Part shown: piece by piece, positions 47,058 to 55,314 of the stretch | Layout: each line of letters begins with the position of its first letter | Position numbering within the stretch: the first letter of the stretch is position 1 | Assembly: GCF_014323565.1 (NCBI RefSeq) | Contig: NZ_CP058669.1 | Span: forward strand, 2,507,501 to 2,571,500 | Length of the DNA stretch: 64,000 nt | Direction of reading: 5' to 3' | From: Hyphobacterium sp. CCMP332 | Lineage (GTDB): Bacteria; Pseudomonadota; Alphaproteobacteria; Caulobacterales; Maricaulaceae | Notes under the pieces: model-generated | The model's database searches: none | What the model was told of the DNA's origin: nothing | The model's input: the letters and a program-made list of their open reading frames with translations, nothing else | Translations under genes and position numbers: made by a program

Positions 47058-48221
47058 ATGCGCGCCTGTTTTTCCTTGATCCCGTTTGCGCTGTTGGCCA
47101 CACCCCTTCAGGCACAGCAAGCCGCCACCTCTTCCGCCGAAACCCCGCCTCGCACCGTTTTCGAGGCGCTACGCCCCTTCTATGACCAGCTCGATCTGGA
47201 CCATCCGGCGGCAGGGACGGGTGTATCACTTGATCCCGCTCAAGCTCTCACCCGCATTGCCTTCGGCTCCTGTCATGACCCGGAGCGAGCGGGTATGGAA
47301 ATCCTTGACCGGGTCGCGGCCGATAACCCGGATGTCTTCATCTATACGGGTGACAATGTGTATGGCGATGCCTGGTCCTGGGATGCGACCCTGCCGGAAT
47401 TGCGTTCCGCCTATGCTGCACTGGCCGCCTCTCCGGAATTCCGGGCCTTGCGGGCGCAGATTCCGATGCTGGCGGTCTGGGACGATCATGATTACGGGCT
47501 GAATGATTTCGGCCGCGGTTTTCCTTTCAAGGAATATGCGGAACGGCTCTTTCTCGATTTCTGGGCTGTGCCGGAGGATGATGAGCGCCGCAGCCGGGAC
47601 GGAATCTATACGTCCCGCGTCTACGGCCCGGAAGGGCAGCGCACACAGATCATCCTGCTCGATACGCGCTATTTCCGATCTGATCTGACGCCGACACCCG
47701 AACGCGGAGCCGAGGGCCGCGAGCGTTATATTCCGTCCGAAGCGGAAGATCAGGACATGTTGGGTGACGCTCAATGGGCATGGCTGGAAGACCAGCTTTC
47801 CGTGCCCGCCGATCTGCGCCTGATTGTCAGCTCGATCCAGGTCCATGCCGATGGTCATGGCTGGGAAGCCTGGCGCACCCTGCCGCAGGAGCGGGCGCGT
47901 TTATACAACCTGCTGGAGACAAGCGGTGCCGAAGGCGTGATCCTGATGTCCGGAGATCGTCATTCATCCGGCATTTATGTTCGCGAGGACGTGATCGGCT
48001 ACCCCCTTTACGAGATCACCTCATCCTCGCTGAACATGTCTTTTCAGGATGAAAACAACGAATCCGGCCCCCATCGCATCGGTGAAATGTACGCGCCCGT
48101 GAATTATGGCGTGATTGATGTGAACTGGGAGGGCGGGTCCGTGAGCCTTGAAATTCGCGACGCAGACGGGCTTGCCGTAAGGGATGTGGCGATTTCTCTG
48201 GATGACCTCGCGGTACGCTGA
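47058..48221 (+). CDS. Exported PhoD-like alkaline phosphatase
   Basis: The 387-residue protein has a signal peptide (MRACFSLIPFALLATPLQA) and a PhoD-type metallophosphatase core: IAFGSCHDPER, DVFIYTGDNVYGDAW, AVWDDHDYGLNDFG, IILLDTRYFRSDL and LMSGDRHSSGIY supply the metal-binding Asp, Asn and His residues. Members hydrolyse phosphodiesters or phosphomonoesters outside the cytoplasm. The ATG at 47058 is preferred, six bases after GGAG; the ATG at 47046 would spoil the signal sequence. A long upstream extension in frame overlaps the previous gene and is not supported. Confidence 0.85.
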   Translation: MRACFSLIPFALLATPLQAQQAATSSAETPPRTVFEALRPFYDQLDLDHPAAGTGVSLDPAQALTRIAFGSCHDPERAGMEILDRVAADNPDVFIYTGDNVYGDAWSWDATLPELRSAYAALAASPEFRALRAQIPMLAVWDDHDYGLNDFGRGFPFKEYAERLFLDFWAVPEDDERRSRDGIYTSRVYGPEGQRTQIILLDTRYFRSDLTPTPERGAEGRERYIPSEAEDQDMLGDAQWAWLEDQLSVPADLRLIVSSIQVHADGHGWEAWRTLPQERARLYNLLETSGAEGVILMSGDRHSSGIYVREDVIGYPLYEITSSSLNMSFQDENNESGPHRIGEMYAPVNYGVIDVNWEGGSVSLEIRDADGLAVRDVAISLDDLAVR

Positions 48222-48265
48222 CCTTACCGGTTGTTCACAAACCCCGCAGGAATGATGATATCGCG

Positions 48266-48291
48266 GTAACGTGGGCGTTAGCGTGTTCGAT
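48266..48291 (+). promoter_or_regulatory. SigF-like ECF promoter of the bufferin operon
   Basis: GTAACG at 48266-48271, a 16-base spacer and CGAT at 48288-48291, 102 bases upstream of the DUF2282 start. Caulobacter SigF, the ECF factor controlling bufferin-type (gig) operons under copper stress, is reported to read a GTAACC -35 and CGAA -10 with such a spacer. The match is one base off in each element. No sigF/nrsF pair is in this window. Confidence 0.65.
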
Positions 48292-48393
48292 CAGTCGTGA
48301 TTGGATTTGGCCGGGGCGTTCAGCCAGTTTTCATCTCGCCGGACGGGACTGATCCTGACCGGTGCGAATTGAACCCTCAGGAGGTCACATAAA

Positions 48394-48684
48394 ATGAATA
48401 CCCAAACCAAATTTGCAACGCTCGCTGCGTCTGCCCTGGCGCTGTCCCTGTCGGCTGCAGTGTCGGCTGACGACGCCATGCAGGGCATGGACGGTATGGA
48501 GCGCTGTTACGGCATCGCTCTGGCCGGCGAAAATGATTGCGCCGCGGGTCCCGGCACGTCGTGCGAAGGCACGTCCACTGTCGACTATCAGGGCAATGCC
48601 TGGACCTATGTTGCGGAAGGGACCTGCACCACGATCGAAACGCCTTATGGCAATGGCTCGCTCGAGCCGGTCGAGCGCCCGTAA
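48394..48684 (+). CDS. bufA1: Bufferin precursor peptide, DUF2282
   Basis: The 96-residue protein has a Sec-type signal peptide with cleavage near VSA-DDA (residue 25/26), then a core with four conserved cysteines at 38, 49, 57 and 78 in the DUF2282 pattern [35 protein letters not shown]. In the known bufferin systems cysteines in this core are converted to thiooxazoles by the MNIO enzyme and the exported peptide buffers copper in the periplasm. GGAGG lies nine bases before the ATG. It heads a four-gene run, with bufB1 14 bases downstream, and is preceded by a SigF-like promoter. Confidence 0.92.
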   Translation: MNTQTKFATLAASALALSLSAAVSADDAMQGMDGMERCYGIALAGENDCAAGPGTSCEGTSTVDYQGNAWTYVAEGTCTTIETPYGNGSLEPVERP

Positions 48685-48698
48685 CCACAGGCATCGCG

Positions 48699-49553
48699 AT
48701 GACCTCCGCTCACCTCTCCCCGGATCCGGCACCCGAAATGGGTGCCGGCATCGGCCTCAAGCCGCAGCATTATCGCAGCGTGCTGGAAAGCCGGGCCGAG
48801 GGGTTGTGGGCGGAAGTTCATCCCGAAAACTACATGACCGATGGCGGTCCGCGTCTGGCCTGGCTGGATGCCATCCGCCGGGATCGGCCGCTCTCCCTGC
48901 ACGGGGTCGCGCTCTCGCTGGGCGGGGCCGACCGTCCGGATCGCGGACATCTGCAAAAATTGCGGGCGCTCGCGGACCGTTACCAGCCGGCGTTGATGAG
49001 TGAACATCTGGCCTGGTGCGCTCATGATGGCACCTATTTTGGCGACCTTCTCCCGACGCCTTACACAATGGCGCAACTTGACCGTTTCTGCGCCCATGTT
49101 GATGAGACCCAGGAGGCGCTGGGGCGCAATATACTGGTCGAGAATCCGTCCATCTATCTGCCGCTGAAATCGGAAATGACCGAACAGGCCTTTCTCGCCG
49201 AGGCGGTCCGGCGCACCGGATGCGGTCTTTTGCTGGACGTCAACAATGTCTTCGTCACCAGCTGGAATCTGGGGCAGGATCCGTACACCTATATCGACAA
49301 TGTGCCGGGTGAGGCCGTCGGGGAAATTCATCTCGCCGGCCACGAGCAGGACGAAAATCTGGGCGACCAGTTGCTGATCGACACACACGGCGCGCCTGTG
49401 CGCGACGATGTCTGGAAGCTGTATGATTATGCCATTGCGAAGATCGGGCCGAAGCCGACCCTGATTGAACGCGACAGCAATCTGCCCCCCTTCGACCAGC
49501 TGATGGCCGAGCGTGGCCGCGCTCAGGATATTCTGGAGGCCGCCAATGGCTGA
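48699..49553 (+). CDS. bufB1: MNIO (DUF692) peptide-modifying iron oxygenase
   Basis: The 284-residue TIM-barrel protein opens MGAGIGLKPQHY after a short lead and shows the iron-ligand segments of MNIO enzymes: EVHPENYM, LSLHGVALSLGG, MSEHLAWC, LVENPSIYL, LLLDVNNVFV, EIHLAGH, LIDTHGAPV and LIERDSNLPP. MNIO enzymes use several irons and oxygen to remodel cysteines in precursor peptides; the cognate substrate is the adjacent DUF2282 peptide. The ATG at 48699 fits the family length; the longer in-frame start at 48537 lies inside bufA1. It overlaps bufC1 by eight bases. Confidence 0.93.
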   Translation: MTSAHLSPDPAPEMGAGIGLKPQHYRSVLESRAEGLWAEVHPENYMTDGGPRLAWLDAIRRDRPLSLHGVALSLGGADRPDRGHLQKLRALADRYQPALMSEHLAWCAHDGTYFGDLLPTPYTMAQLDRFCAHVDETQEALGRNILVENPSIYLPLKSEMTEQAFLAEAVRRTGCGLLLDVNNVFVTSWNLGQDPYTYIDNVPGEAVGEIHLAGHEQDENLGDQLLIDTHGAPVRDDVWKLYDYAIAKIGPKPTLIERDSNLPPFDQLMAERGRAQDILEAANG

Positions 49554-50295
49554 CTTCCACGATATTTTTGCCCGCGCGCTGAAATCCGGCGATGCCTCGG
49601 CGCTAGCGGCCTATACCGACGGTCCGCCAGAGACGAAATTCAAGGTCTATCGCAATAATGTCGTCAAGGGTGCGGCGGACACGCTGGGCGATGCCTATCC
49701 GGTGATCAAGCGGCTGGTCGGCGAGAAATTCTTTCAGGGCATGGCACGGGCCTACTGGGCGGCTTATCCGCCGGCGGGCCGCACCCTGACCCTCTATGGT
49801 GAGGACTTTGCCGATTTCATTGAAATGTTCGAGCCCGCCCGTCCGCTCGTCTATCTGGCCGATGTCGCTCGCATCGAGCGCGCATGGCTGGAAGCCCATC
49901 ATGCGCCGGACGCCGCGCCGCTCAAGCTGGCTGATGTAAAGGGCCTGCCGCCGGATGAACTTGCGGGAATGGCACCGGGACTGCACCCGTCAGTGCGGAC
50001 ACTGGCATCCGATTGTCCGGTATTCTCGATCTGGCGCACCAATCGGGAGGACGAAGCGGTTCAGAAAATCTCGCTGGACGCCGGTGGGGAGATGACCCTG
50101 GTTCATCGCCCGCAAATGGAAGTGCGCTACCGGCGGCTCTCGCCCGCAGATGCGCTTTTTATCGCGCGCATCGGCGCCGGTCAGGATTTTGCCACGGCCT
50201 CAAATGCAGTGGCCGACAGTTTTCCGGGCGTCGAGCCCGCACCGCTATTCATTGCCTTGCTGAAGGAAGGCATTTTCAAGGGAAAAGACACATGA
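49546..50295 (+). CDS. bufC1: DUF2063 MNIO-partner protein
   Basis: The 249-residue protein has the DUF2063 N-terminal helical domain (MADFHDIFARALKSGDASAL, YRNNVVKGAADTLGDAYPVIKRLVGEKFF, LTLYGEDFADFIEMF, YLADVARIERAW) and a C-terminal domain rich in beta strands. In MNIO clusters this protein is the partner that binds the leader or signal region of the precursor and presents it to the enzyme. The ATG at 49546 overlaps the bufB1 end by eight bases. It overlaps the DoxX gene by four bases. Confidence 0.9.
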   Translation: MADFHDIFARALKSGDASALAAYTDGPPETKFKVYRNNVVKGAADTLGDAYPVIKRLVGEKFFQGMARAYWAAYPPAGRTLTLYGEDFADFIEMFEPARPLVYLADVARIERAWLEAHHAPDAAPLKLADVKGLPPDELAGMAPGLHPSVRTLASDCPVFSIWRTNREDEAVQKISLDAGGEMTLVHRPQMEVRYRRLSPADALFIARIGAGQDFATASNAVADSFPGVEPAPLFIALLKEGIFKGKDT

Positions 50296-50867
50296 GCACG
50301 CAAGAATTCGACGGCAATCAGCCGGTCCTGGGCGCGGCAGGCGCGCTCTATCATCAGGCCTATGGCAAGGTTCAGGAACTCATCTCGCACAATGTCCTCG
50401 CCCTGTTTGCACGCCTCGCCATCGCCGGGGTTTTCTGGCGGTCCTTTCTCAACAAGGTCGAGACCAATGGCCTGTTCGATTATGTCGAGGTCATCAATAA
50501 TTTCGAGGTGCAGAGATCATTGATCAAGATCCCGGCCTTCCCGATCACGATCGAGCAATCGACCTTCAACCAGTTTGCAGAAGGTGGGCAGTTCGCCCTT
50601 CCGCTTGTCCCCGGAACGCTCGCGGCCGTCATGGCCACGATGGGCGAAGGCATTCTGCCCATCCTGCTTGTCTTCGGACTGTTCTCGCGGTTTGCCGCAA
50701 GCGGCCTGATCGTGATGGCGCTGGTCATCCAGATTTTCGTCTTTCCGACCAATGTCCACTTCTGGGGAACAGTAGCGCTCTGGCTGATTCCACTGCTCTA
50801 CCTTGCCGGGCGTGGGTCGGGCGCTATCTCGCTGGATTATGTCCTGACACGTCAATTGTCTCGATAA
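50292..50867 (+). CDS. DoxX-family membrane protein of the bufferin operon
   Basis: The 191-residue protein has a DoxX-type four-helix membrane domain after a 40-residue cytoplasmic N-terminus: LFARLAIAGVFWRSFLNKVE, AAVMATMGEGILPILLVFGLFSRF, LIVMALVIQIFVFP and TVALWLIPLLYLAGRGSGAISLD. DoxX proteins close many bufferin operons; a role in oxidant balance or enzyme support is proposed but not settled. It overlaps bufC1 by four bases and is followed by a strong terminator, which fits it being the last gene. Confidence 0.9.
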   Translation: MSTQEFDGNQPVLGAAGALYHQAYGKVQELISHNVLALFARLAIAGVFWRSFLNKVETNGLFDYVEVINNFEVQRSLIKIPAFPITIEQSTFNQFAEGGQFALPLVPGTLAAVMATMGEGILPILLVFGLFSRFAASGLIVMALVIQIFVFPTNVHFWGTVALWLIPLLYLAGRGSGAISLDYVLTRQLSR

Positions 50868-50890
50868 CCCTCCGAGCGTTCGGACATGCT

Positions 50891-50930
50891 GCGCCGCTGA
50901 CCGCTCCCCCGGTCAGCGGCGCTCTTCATT
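50891..50930 (+). terminator. Terminator after the bufferin operon
   Basis: A perfect 13-bp stem (50891-50903 with 50910-50922, arm GCGCCGCTGACCG) encloses a six-base loop and is followed by TCTTCATTT. It lies 23 bases behind the DoxX stop. The T-tract is interrupted, so termination may be partial. Confidence 0.75.
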
Positions 50931-50990
50931 TGGCGTTGGCGTTCAAACCGGCTAGGACGCGGACAGACAAGAATTTCATGGGGCAAGACG

Positions 50991-51701
50991 ATGAAAGTCT
51001 TCTTGAAGACATTGCAGGCGCGCCTGCGCGACCCGCGTCAGTTTTCGGTAAAATCGCCGGACCGGATCTGTCCGATCTGCGGTTATGAGGGCCGGTTTCT
51101 GTCGCTTGGCACACCCCCGCGATGGGATGGCCGCTGCCCCAATTGTTCGTCCCGGGAACGTCATCGTCTTTTACATATCTGCCTCGAACGCGAAGGTATT
51201 GATCTGACTGATGGCCGGTCCATCCTGCATTTTGCGCCCGAGGGTTATTTCAGGAAAATGATGGGCGACAGCCCGGCCTATCACACGGCCGATCTTGTGC
51301 CCGGAAAGGCCCGTCATGCCATGGACATGGCCGACATGACATTTGACGATAACAGCGTCGATGTCGTGATAGCCAATCATGTTCTGGAGCATGTGCCGGA
51401 CGACAAGAAGGCCATGCGTGAAAGCCTCCGCGTGCTCAAGCCCGGCGGTCTGGCCATTTTCACCGTGCCGCAAAACTGGGCCCGTGCCGAGACGTATGAA
51501 AATCCCGATGTCACCTCAGCGGCGGACAAGTACGCGCATTACGATGATGCCAGCCATGTCCGCTATTATGGCCGGGATTTCGCCGATCGCGTGACGGAGG
51601 CCGGATTCGAGGTCACCGAATGGCGGCTTCCTCCGGAAGAAGAGCCGAAATACGGCCTCTTCAAGCAGGATATCATCTATCTCTGCCGCAAACCGGCCTA
51701 G
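50991..51701 (+). CDS. SAM methyltransferase with N-terminal zinc ribbon
   Basis: The 236-residue protein has an N-terminal zinc-binding CPIC...CPNC module (Cys27, Cys30, Cys49, Cys52) followed by a class I methyltransferase domain: ILHFAPEGYFRKMM (AdoMet loop region), AMDMADMTFDDNSVDVVIANHVLEHVPDD, LRVLKPGGLAIFTVPQ. Members often modify sugars, lipids or small molecules; the acceptor is unknown. It lies 123 bases after the bufferin operon, beyond its terminator, so it is probably separate. It converges with the YceI gene, overlapping by four bases. Confidence 0.85.
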   Translation: MKVFLKTLQARLRDPRQFSVKSPDRICPICGYEGRFLSLGTPPRWDGRCPNCSSRERHRLLHICLEREGIDLTDGRSILHFAPEGYFRKMMGDSPAYHTADLVPGKARHAMDMADMTFDDNSVDVVIANHVLEHVPDDKKAMRESLRVLKPGGLAIFTVPQNWARAETYENPDVTSAADKYAHYDDASHVRYYGRDFADRVTEAGFEVTEWRLPPEEEPKYGLFKQDIIYLCRKPA

Positions 51702-52294
51702 CCGCGTTCAAACACCAGATAGACGTTGACCGGAAAGACGGGTGTGATCCCGTCCAGTCCGGCAATGCCGGCCAGCGCCTCGACCGCATCACCGAGGCCG
51801 AAATCGCGCGCATCGATCAGCGCCGCTTCCGACGAGATCACCAGCACGCTATCGGCCCCGTTCCGGATGACGCGCACGGGCGCATAGACGGTCCGCACCT
51901 CGCCATGCAGGCTGACGGCGAGTTGCAGCTCGGTGTCCAGATTGTCGCCGATGGCAAGGTTGGCAAACAGGGCCGGGTCAAGATTGGCCGTGAGCTGGAT
52001 GTCCGGGAAGGCGCTCACTTCAAAGAAAATATCGCGCAAGCGTTCATTGCGGATGTCGACATAACTTTCAAAGCTGGCCGCATCGATGCTCAGTCGGGCT
52101 TCGCCGGACTCCGAGACGGAACCGGAAAGCGCTTCAAACCGGCTGGTTTCAACGACATTGCCATTCTTCACACTGATGACAGTAATGTCTGACGCATTGC
52201 CATCTAATTGCCATGACGCTTCGTTAACCGGCGCGTCTGCGGAGCAGGCGGCCAGAAAAGCGGCGAAAAGAATTGCGGCCACACCCTTGAACAT
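51698..52294 (-). CDS. YceI-like lipoprotein
   Basis: The 198-residue protein has a lipoprotein signal (LAAC, Cys17) and a YceI-like beta-barrel pattern: WQLDGNASDITVISVKNG, SGSVSESGEARLSIDAASFES, VDIRNERLRDIFF and the hydrophobic strand FPDIQLTANLD. YceI lipocalin-like barrels bind polyisoprenoids or similar hydrophobic ligands in the periplasm. GGAAGG precedes the ATG at 52294. It is convergent with the methyltransferase and divergent from the MFS gene. Confidence 0.87.
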   Translation of the reverse strand: MFKGVAAILFAAFLAACSADAPVNEASWQLDGNASDITVISVKNGNVVETSRFEALSGSVSESGEARLSIDAASFESYVDIRNERLRDIFFEVSAFPDIQLTANLDPALFANLAIGDNLDTELQLAVSLHGEVRTVYAPVRVIRNGADSVLVISSEAALIDARDFGLGDAVEALAGIAGLDGITPVFPVNVYLVFERG

Positions 52295-52352
52295 GTCAGA
52301 GCCTTCCTGTTGCTTTGGCGAACCAGACTAACGCGAATCTAGGACGAATATT

Positions 52353-53600
52353 GTGATTTTCTACCGTAACGTCTCTGTTGTCATGCTGGCCATCGGTGTC
52401 TGGCAGATCGCCAATGGCCTTCTGAACGTCGCCTTGCCGCTGACCATGTCGGGCGCGGAATGGTCGGGACTCGCCATCGGTGCTATCGCATCGGCCTATG
52501 CTCTGGGCTTCATGGCGGGGGCCTTCTACGCACCGACACTGATCGCGCGCATCGGACATATTCGAGCCTTTGCAGCTGCCGGTGGTCTGGCCGCGGCGGC
52601 GACCCTGTTTCTCGGCGTGGATACCAATGCCTGGCTCTGGTTCGTCTTGCGTCTGGTTTTCGGGGCAAGTGCAGCGGTGCTTTTTGCCGTCGCGGAAAGC
52701 TGGATTGCCGATTCCACCCCGGCCAAAAGCCGGGGCGGCGTGATTTCCGCTTATCAGATTGCCGGCCGGGCCGGGATTGTCATTGGTCCGTTCCTCATCG
52801 CCGGTGGCGCGGAAGGCGTGGGTGCAGCCTTGCTGATTGCCGGCGCGTTTCTGGCGCTGGCCATTTCGCCGATTGCGGCGACCGGGCGGGCGCAGCCGGC
52901 CTTGCCCGAAAAACCGCCGGGTTCGCCCCTGGAAGTGCTGAAGATTGCGCCGGCGGCGGCCGTTGCCGTTTTTGCAGCGGGGCTCGTGAATACCGGTGTC
53001 CTGGCCTTTATTCCCATCTGGGCCGGTGGTCTGGGCGGCGAGAATGCGAACGAGAATGTCACAGCTGCCGCCGCCCTGGTGATGGGTGTGATCTATGCGG
53101 CGTCCATGGCCAGTCAGTGGCCCGCCGGAAAAATCTCGGATCATTATGACCGCCGACTGGTCATTGCAGCGCTCGGCGCAGGCTGGGCCATTGTGTCACT
53201 GATACTGGTCGTCTTTGTAAATCCCGGCCTGATCGCAGGCGTTGTTCTGATCGGTTTGTGGGGCGCCACCTCACTGGCCCATTATGGCGTCGCCATTGCC
53301 CATGCCGCCGACCGCGCCGATCATGGCCAGTTGCCGGCCATGGCGTCCGGCCTTCTGCTCGTCTGGGCGGCCGGCTCGGTGATCGGTCCGCTGATCGCCG
53401 GCGCGCTCTATGCCAGCCCGCTGGGCATGCGGGGCGTCTTCCTGTTCTCGGCCATCTCCGGTGCCTTGCTGGCCGGGGCAATGGTGTTGAGGCAGCGCAA
53501 CAAGGCGGCGCCGTCGGAGGCTGATCGCGAGGATTTCGTCAATCTTCATGCAACCTCTGCCCAGCTGGCAGAAATCGACCCGGACGACGTCGACACCTGA
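52353..53600 (+). CDS. MFS transporter (YcaD-like)
   Basis: The 415-residue protein has twelve hydrophobic segments and the MFS loop DHYDRRLVIAALG near the middle, with two pseudo-repeats (LAIGAIASAYALGFMAGAF and AALVMGVIYAASMASQWPAGKI). The overall layout resembles the YcaD/drug-efflux group of the major facilitator superfamily; the substrate is unknown. The start is a GTG at 52353. The gene is divergent from the YceI gene by 58 bases and ends 108 bases before sucC. Confidence 0.82.
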   Translation: MIFYRNVSVVMLAIGVWQIANGLLNVALPLTMSGAEWSGLAIGAIASAYALGFMAGAFYAPTLIARIGHIRAFAAAGGLAAAATLFLGVDTNAWLWFVLRLVFGASAAVLFAVAESWIADSTPAKSRGGVISAYQIAGRAGIVIGPFLIAGGAEGVGAALLIAGAFLALAISPIAATGRAQPALPEKPPGSPLEVLKIAPAAAVAVFAAGLVNTGVLAFIPIWAGGLGGENANENVTAAAALVMGVIYAASMASQWPAGKISDHYDRRLVIAALGAGWAIVSLILVVFVNPGLIAGVVLIGLWGATSLAHYGVAIAHAADRADHGQLPAMASGLLLVWAAGSVIGPLIAGALYASPLGMRGVFLFSAISGALLAGAMVLRQRNKAAPSEADREDFVNLHATSAQLAEIDPDDVDT

Positions 53601-53628
53601 CCTCTGCGATTGTAGGGGCAAAGGCGCA

Positions 53629-53656
53629 TTGCACCGCATCATGCGGGTGTTATAAG
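53629..53656 (+). promoter_or_regulatory. Candidate sigma-70 promoter of sucC
   Basis: TTGCAC at 53629-53634, a 16-base spacer and TATAAG at 53651-53656, 53 bases before the sucC ATG. The -10 is a good match and the position is right for the sucC-sucD transcript. The spacer contains a small palindrome (GCATCATGC). Confidence 0.45.
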
Positions 53657-53708
53657 CGCTCTATATCTTTCCGCCTGAACGCTGATTCTCCACGCGAGGC
53701 TTCAATCC

Positions 53709-54895
53709 ATGAATATCCACGAATACCAGGCCAAAACCCTTCTGAAATCCTTTGGTGCGCCGGTCGCTGATGGTGGTGTCGCCATGACGCCGGCCGAAGC
53801 CGAAGCCGCCGCAAAGAATCTGCCCGGCCCTCTATGGGTGGTCAAAGCCCAGATCCATGCCGGTGGGCGCGGCAAGGGCAAATTCAAGGAAGCCGAAGCC
53901 GGTGAAAAAGGCGGCGTCCGTCTCGCCAAATCGACCGCCGAGGTTCGCGAATTTGCCGCGCAAATGCTCGGCAATACGCTGGTCACCAAGCAGACGGGTG
54001 AGGCCGGCAAGCAGGTCAATCGCATCTATGTCGAGGATGGCGCAGACATCGAGACGCGAGCTGTATCTCGCGCTGCTGGTCGACCGCGTGACCTCCCGCG
54101 TCAGCCTTCGTCGCTCGACCGAGGGCGGCATGGATATCGAGGCCGTCGCCGAGAAGACCCGGAGAAGATCCTCACCTCCGGTCGATCCGGCCAGCCGGCT
54201 ACAGCCCTTCCATACGGCCGCATCGCCTTCCGCCTCGGGCTGGAGGCGATCGCCGTGAAGCAATGCGTCGCTGATGGGCACGCTCTACAATGCCTTTGTC
54301 GAAAGGACATGGAGATGCTCGAGATCAACCCGCTCATCCTGACCGACAAGGGCGAGCTGCGCTGCCTCGACGCCAAGGTGAGCTTCGACAACAACGCCAT
54401 CTACCGCCATTCCGACATTGCCGAGCTGCGCGACTGACCGAGGAAGACGACAAGGAAATCGAGGCCTCCAAATACGACCTCGCCTATATCGCGCTCGAGG
54501 GCGATATCGGCTGCATGGTCAACGGGGCGGGCCTGGCCATGTCGACCATGGACATCATCAAGCTCTACGGTGCGGAACCGGCCAACTTCCTCGATGTCGG
54601 CGGTGGCGCATCGAAGGAAAAGGTGACCGCCGCCTTCAAGATCATCACCGCCGACCCGAACGTCAAGGGCATTCTGGTCAACATCTTCGGCGGCATCATG
54701 CGCTGTGACGTGATCGCCGAGGGCGTGGTGGCCGCCGTCAAGGAAGTGGGCCTCAAGGTGCCGCTGGTCGTGCGCCTGGAAGGCACCAATGTCGAGAAGG
54801 GCAAGGAGATCATCAACACCTCCGGCCTCGACGTGATTTCGGCCGATGATCTTGATGATGCCGCCCAGAAAATCGTGAAAGCCGTGAAGGGTTAG
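53709..54895 (+). pseudogene. sucC: Succinyl-CoA ligase beta subunit, interrupted by clustered indels
   Basis: Both ends are normal SucC: MNIHEYQAKTLLKSFGAPV and KAQIHAGGRGKGKFKEAEAG at the start, [19 protein letters not shown] and [15 protein letters not shown] at the end. Between about 54050 and 54435 the frame changes at least nine times, many at short base runs (for example an extra A at 54054, a missing C near 54160, a missing A near 54303 and a missing C near 54434), while the protein meaning on either side remains intact. The piece is 1187 bases, not a multiple of three. As read, no full protein can be made. Because substitutions are few and flanks are perfect, sequence error is more likely than decay. 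Confidence 0.85.
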
Positions 54896-54904
54896 GTGGT
54901 CGAC

Positions 54905-54991
54905 GTGCTTCGAGGCTCGCTTCGCTCGCACCTCAGCATGAGGTGTAACAAAGACCTCACCCTGAGGTGCTGCCGCAGGCAGCCTCGAAGG
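54905..54991. repeat. Intergenic palindromic repeat after sucC
   Basis: Ends are inverted copies: GTGCTTCGAGGCTCGC at the left, and GCAGCCTCGAAGG at the right, enclosing CCTCAGCATGAGG and CCTCACCCTGAGG palindromes. It is a common intergenic repeat type in alphaproteobacteria. It lies nine bases behind the sucC stop and separates sucC from the next genes. Confidence 0.75.
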
Positions 54992-55002
54992 GCAGGGTCG
55001 GC

Positions 55003-55314
55003 ATGCTGGGTGGCAAACCGGTGATCGGCCTTCTCCAGATACTCCTCATGGTCGCTTTGCCGGTCGCCGCCGGGGGGTATGCCGCCTGGTTTCTGCGCCG
55101 CCGTCTGTCTGCCATGCGCTGGAATATCTACGCCTTCTCGCTGATGATCGGTTTGCTGACGCCCTTGCTCATCAGCCTGTTGATTGCCCGTGTTATGATC
55201 GAATTTGGTGAAGCCGGGCCGCCGGTGGTGTTCGCAATGATCATCGGGATTTCCGTCGGGACCGGCTGGCTCGTGGGCGCGTTGATGTTCCGCTTCAACG
55301 GAGAGGGCGAATGA
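55003..55314 (+). CDS. Small membrane protein of unknown function
   Basis: The 103-residue product has three hydrophobic segments (about residues 5-27, 38-62, 71-95), separated by a short arginine-rich loop (WFLRRRLSAMRW). No family is recognised. The ATG at 55003 is preferred over the GTG at 54967 because the latter lies within the repeat. It overlaps the downstream thioesterase by four bases, so the two are probably expressed together, inserted between sucC and sucD. Confidence 0.65.
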   Translation: MLGGKPVIGLLQILLMVALPVAAGGYAAWFLRRRLSAMRWNIYAFSLMIGLLTPLLISLLIARVMIEFGEAGPPVVFAMIIGISVGTGWLVGALMFRFNGEGE

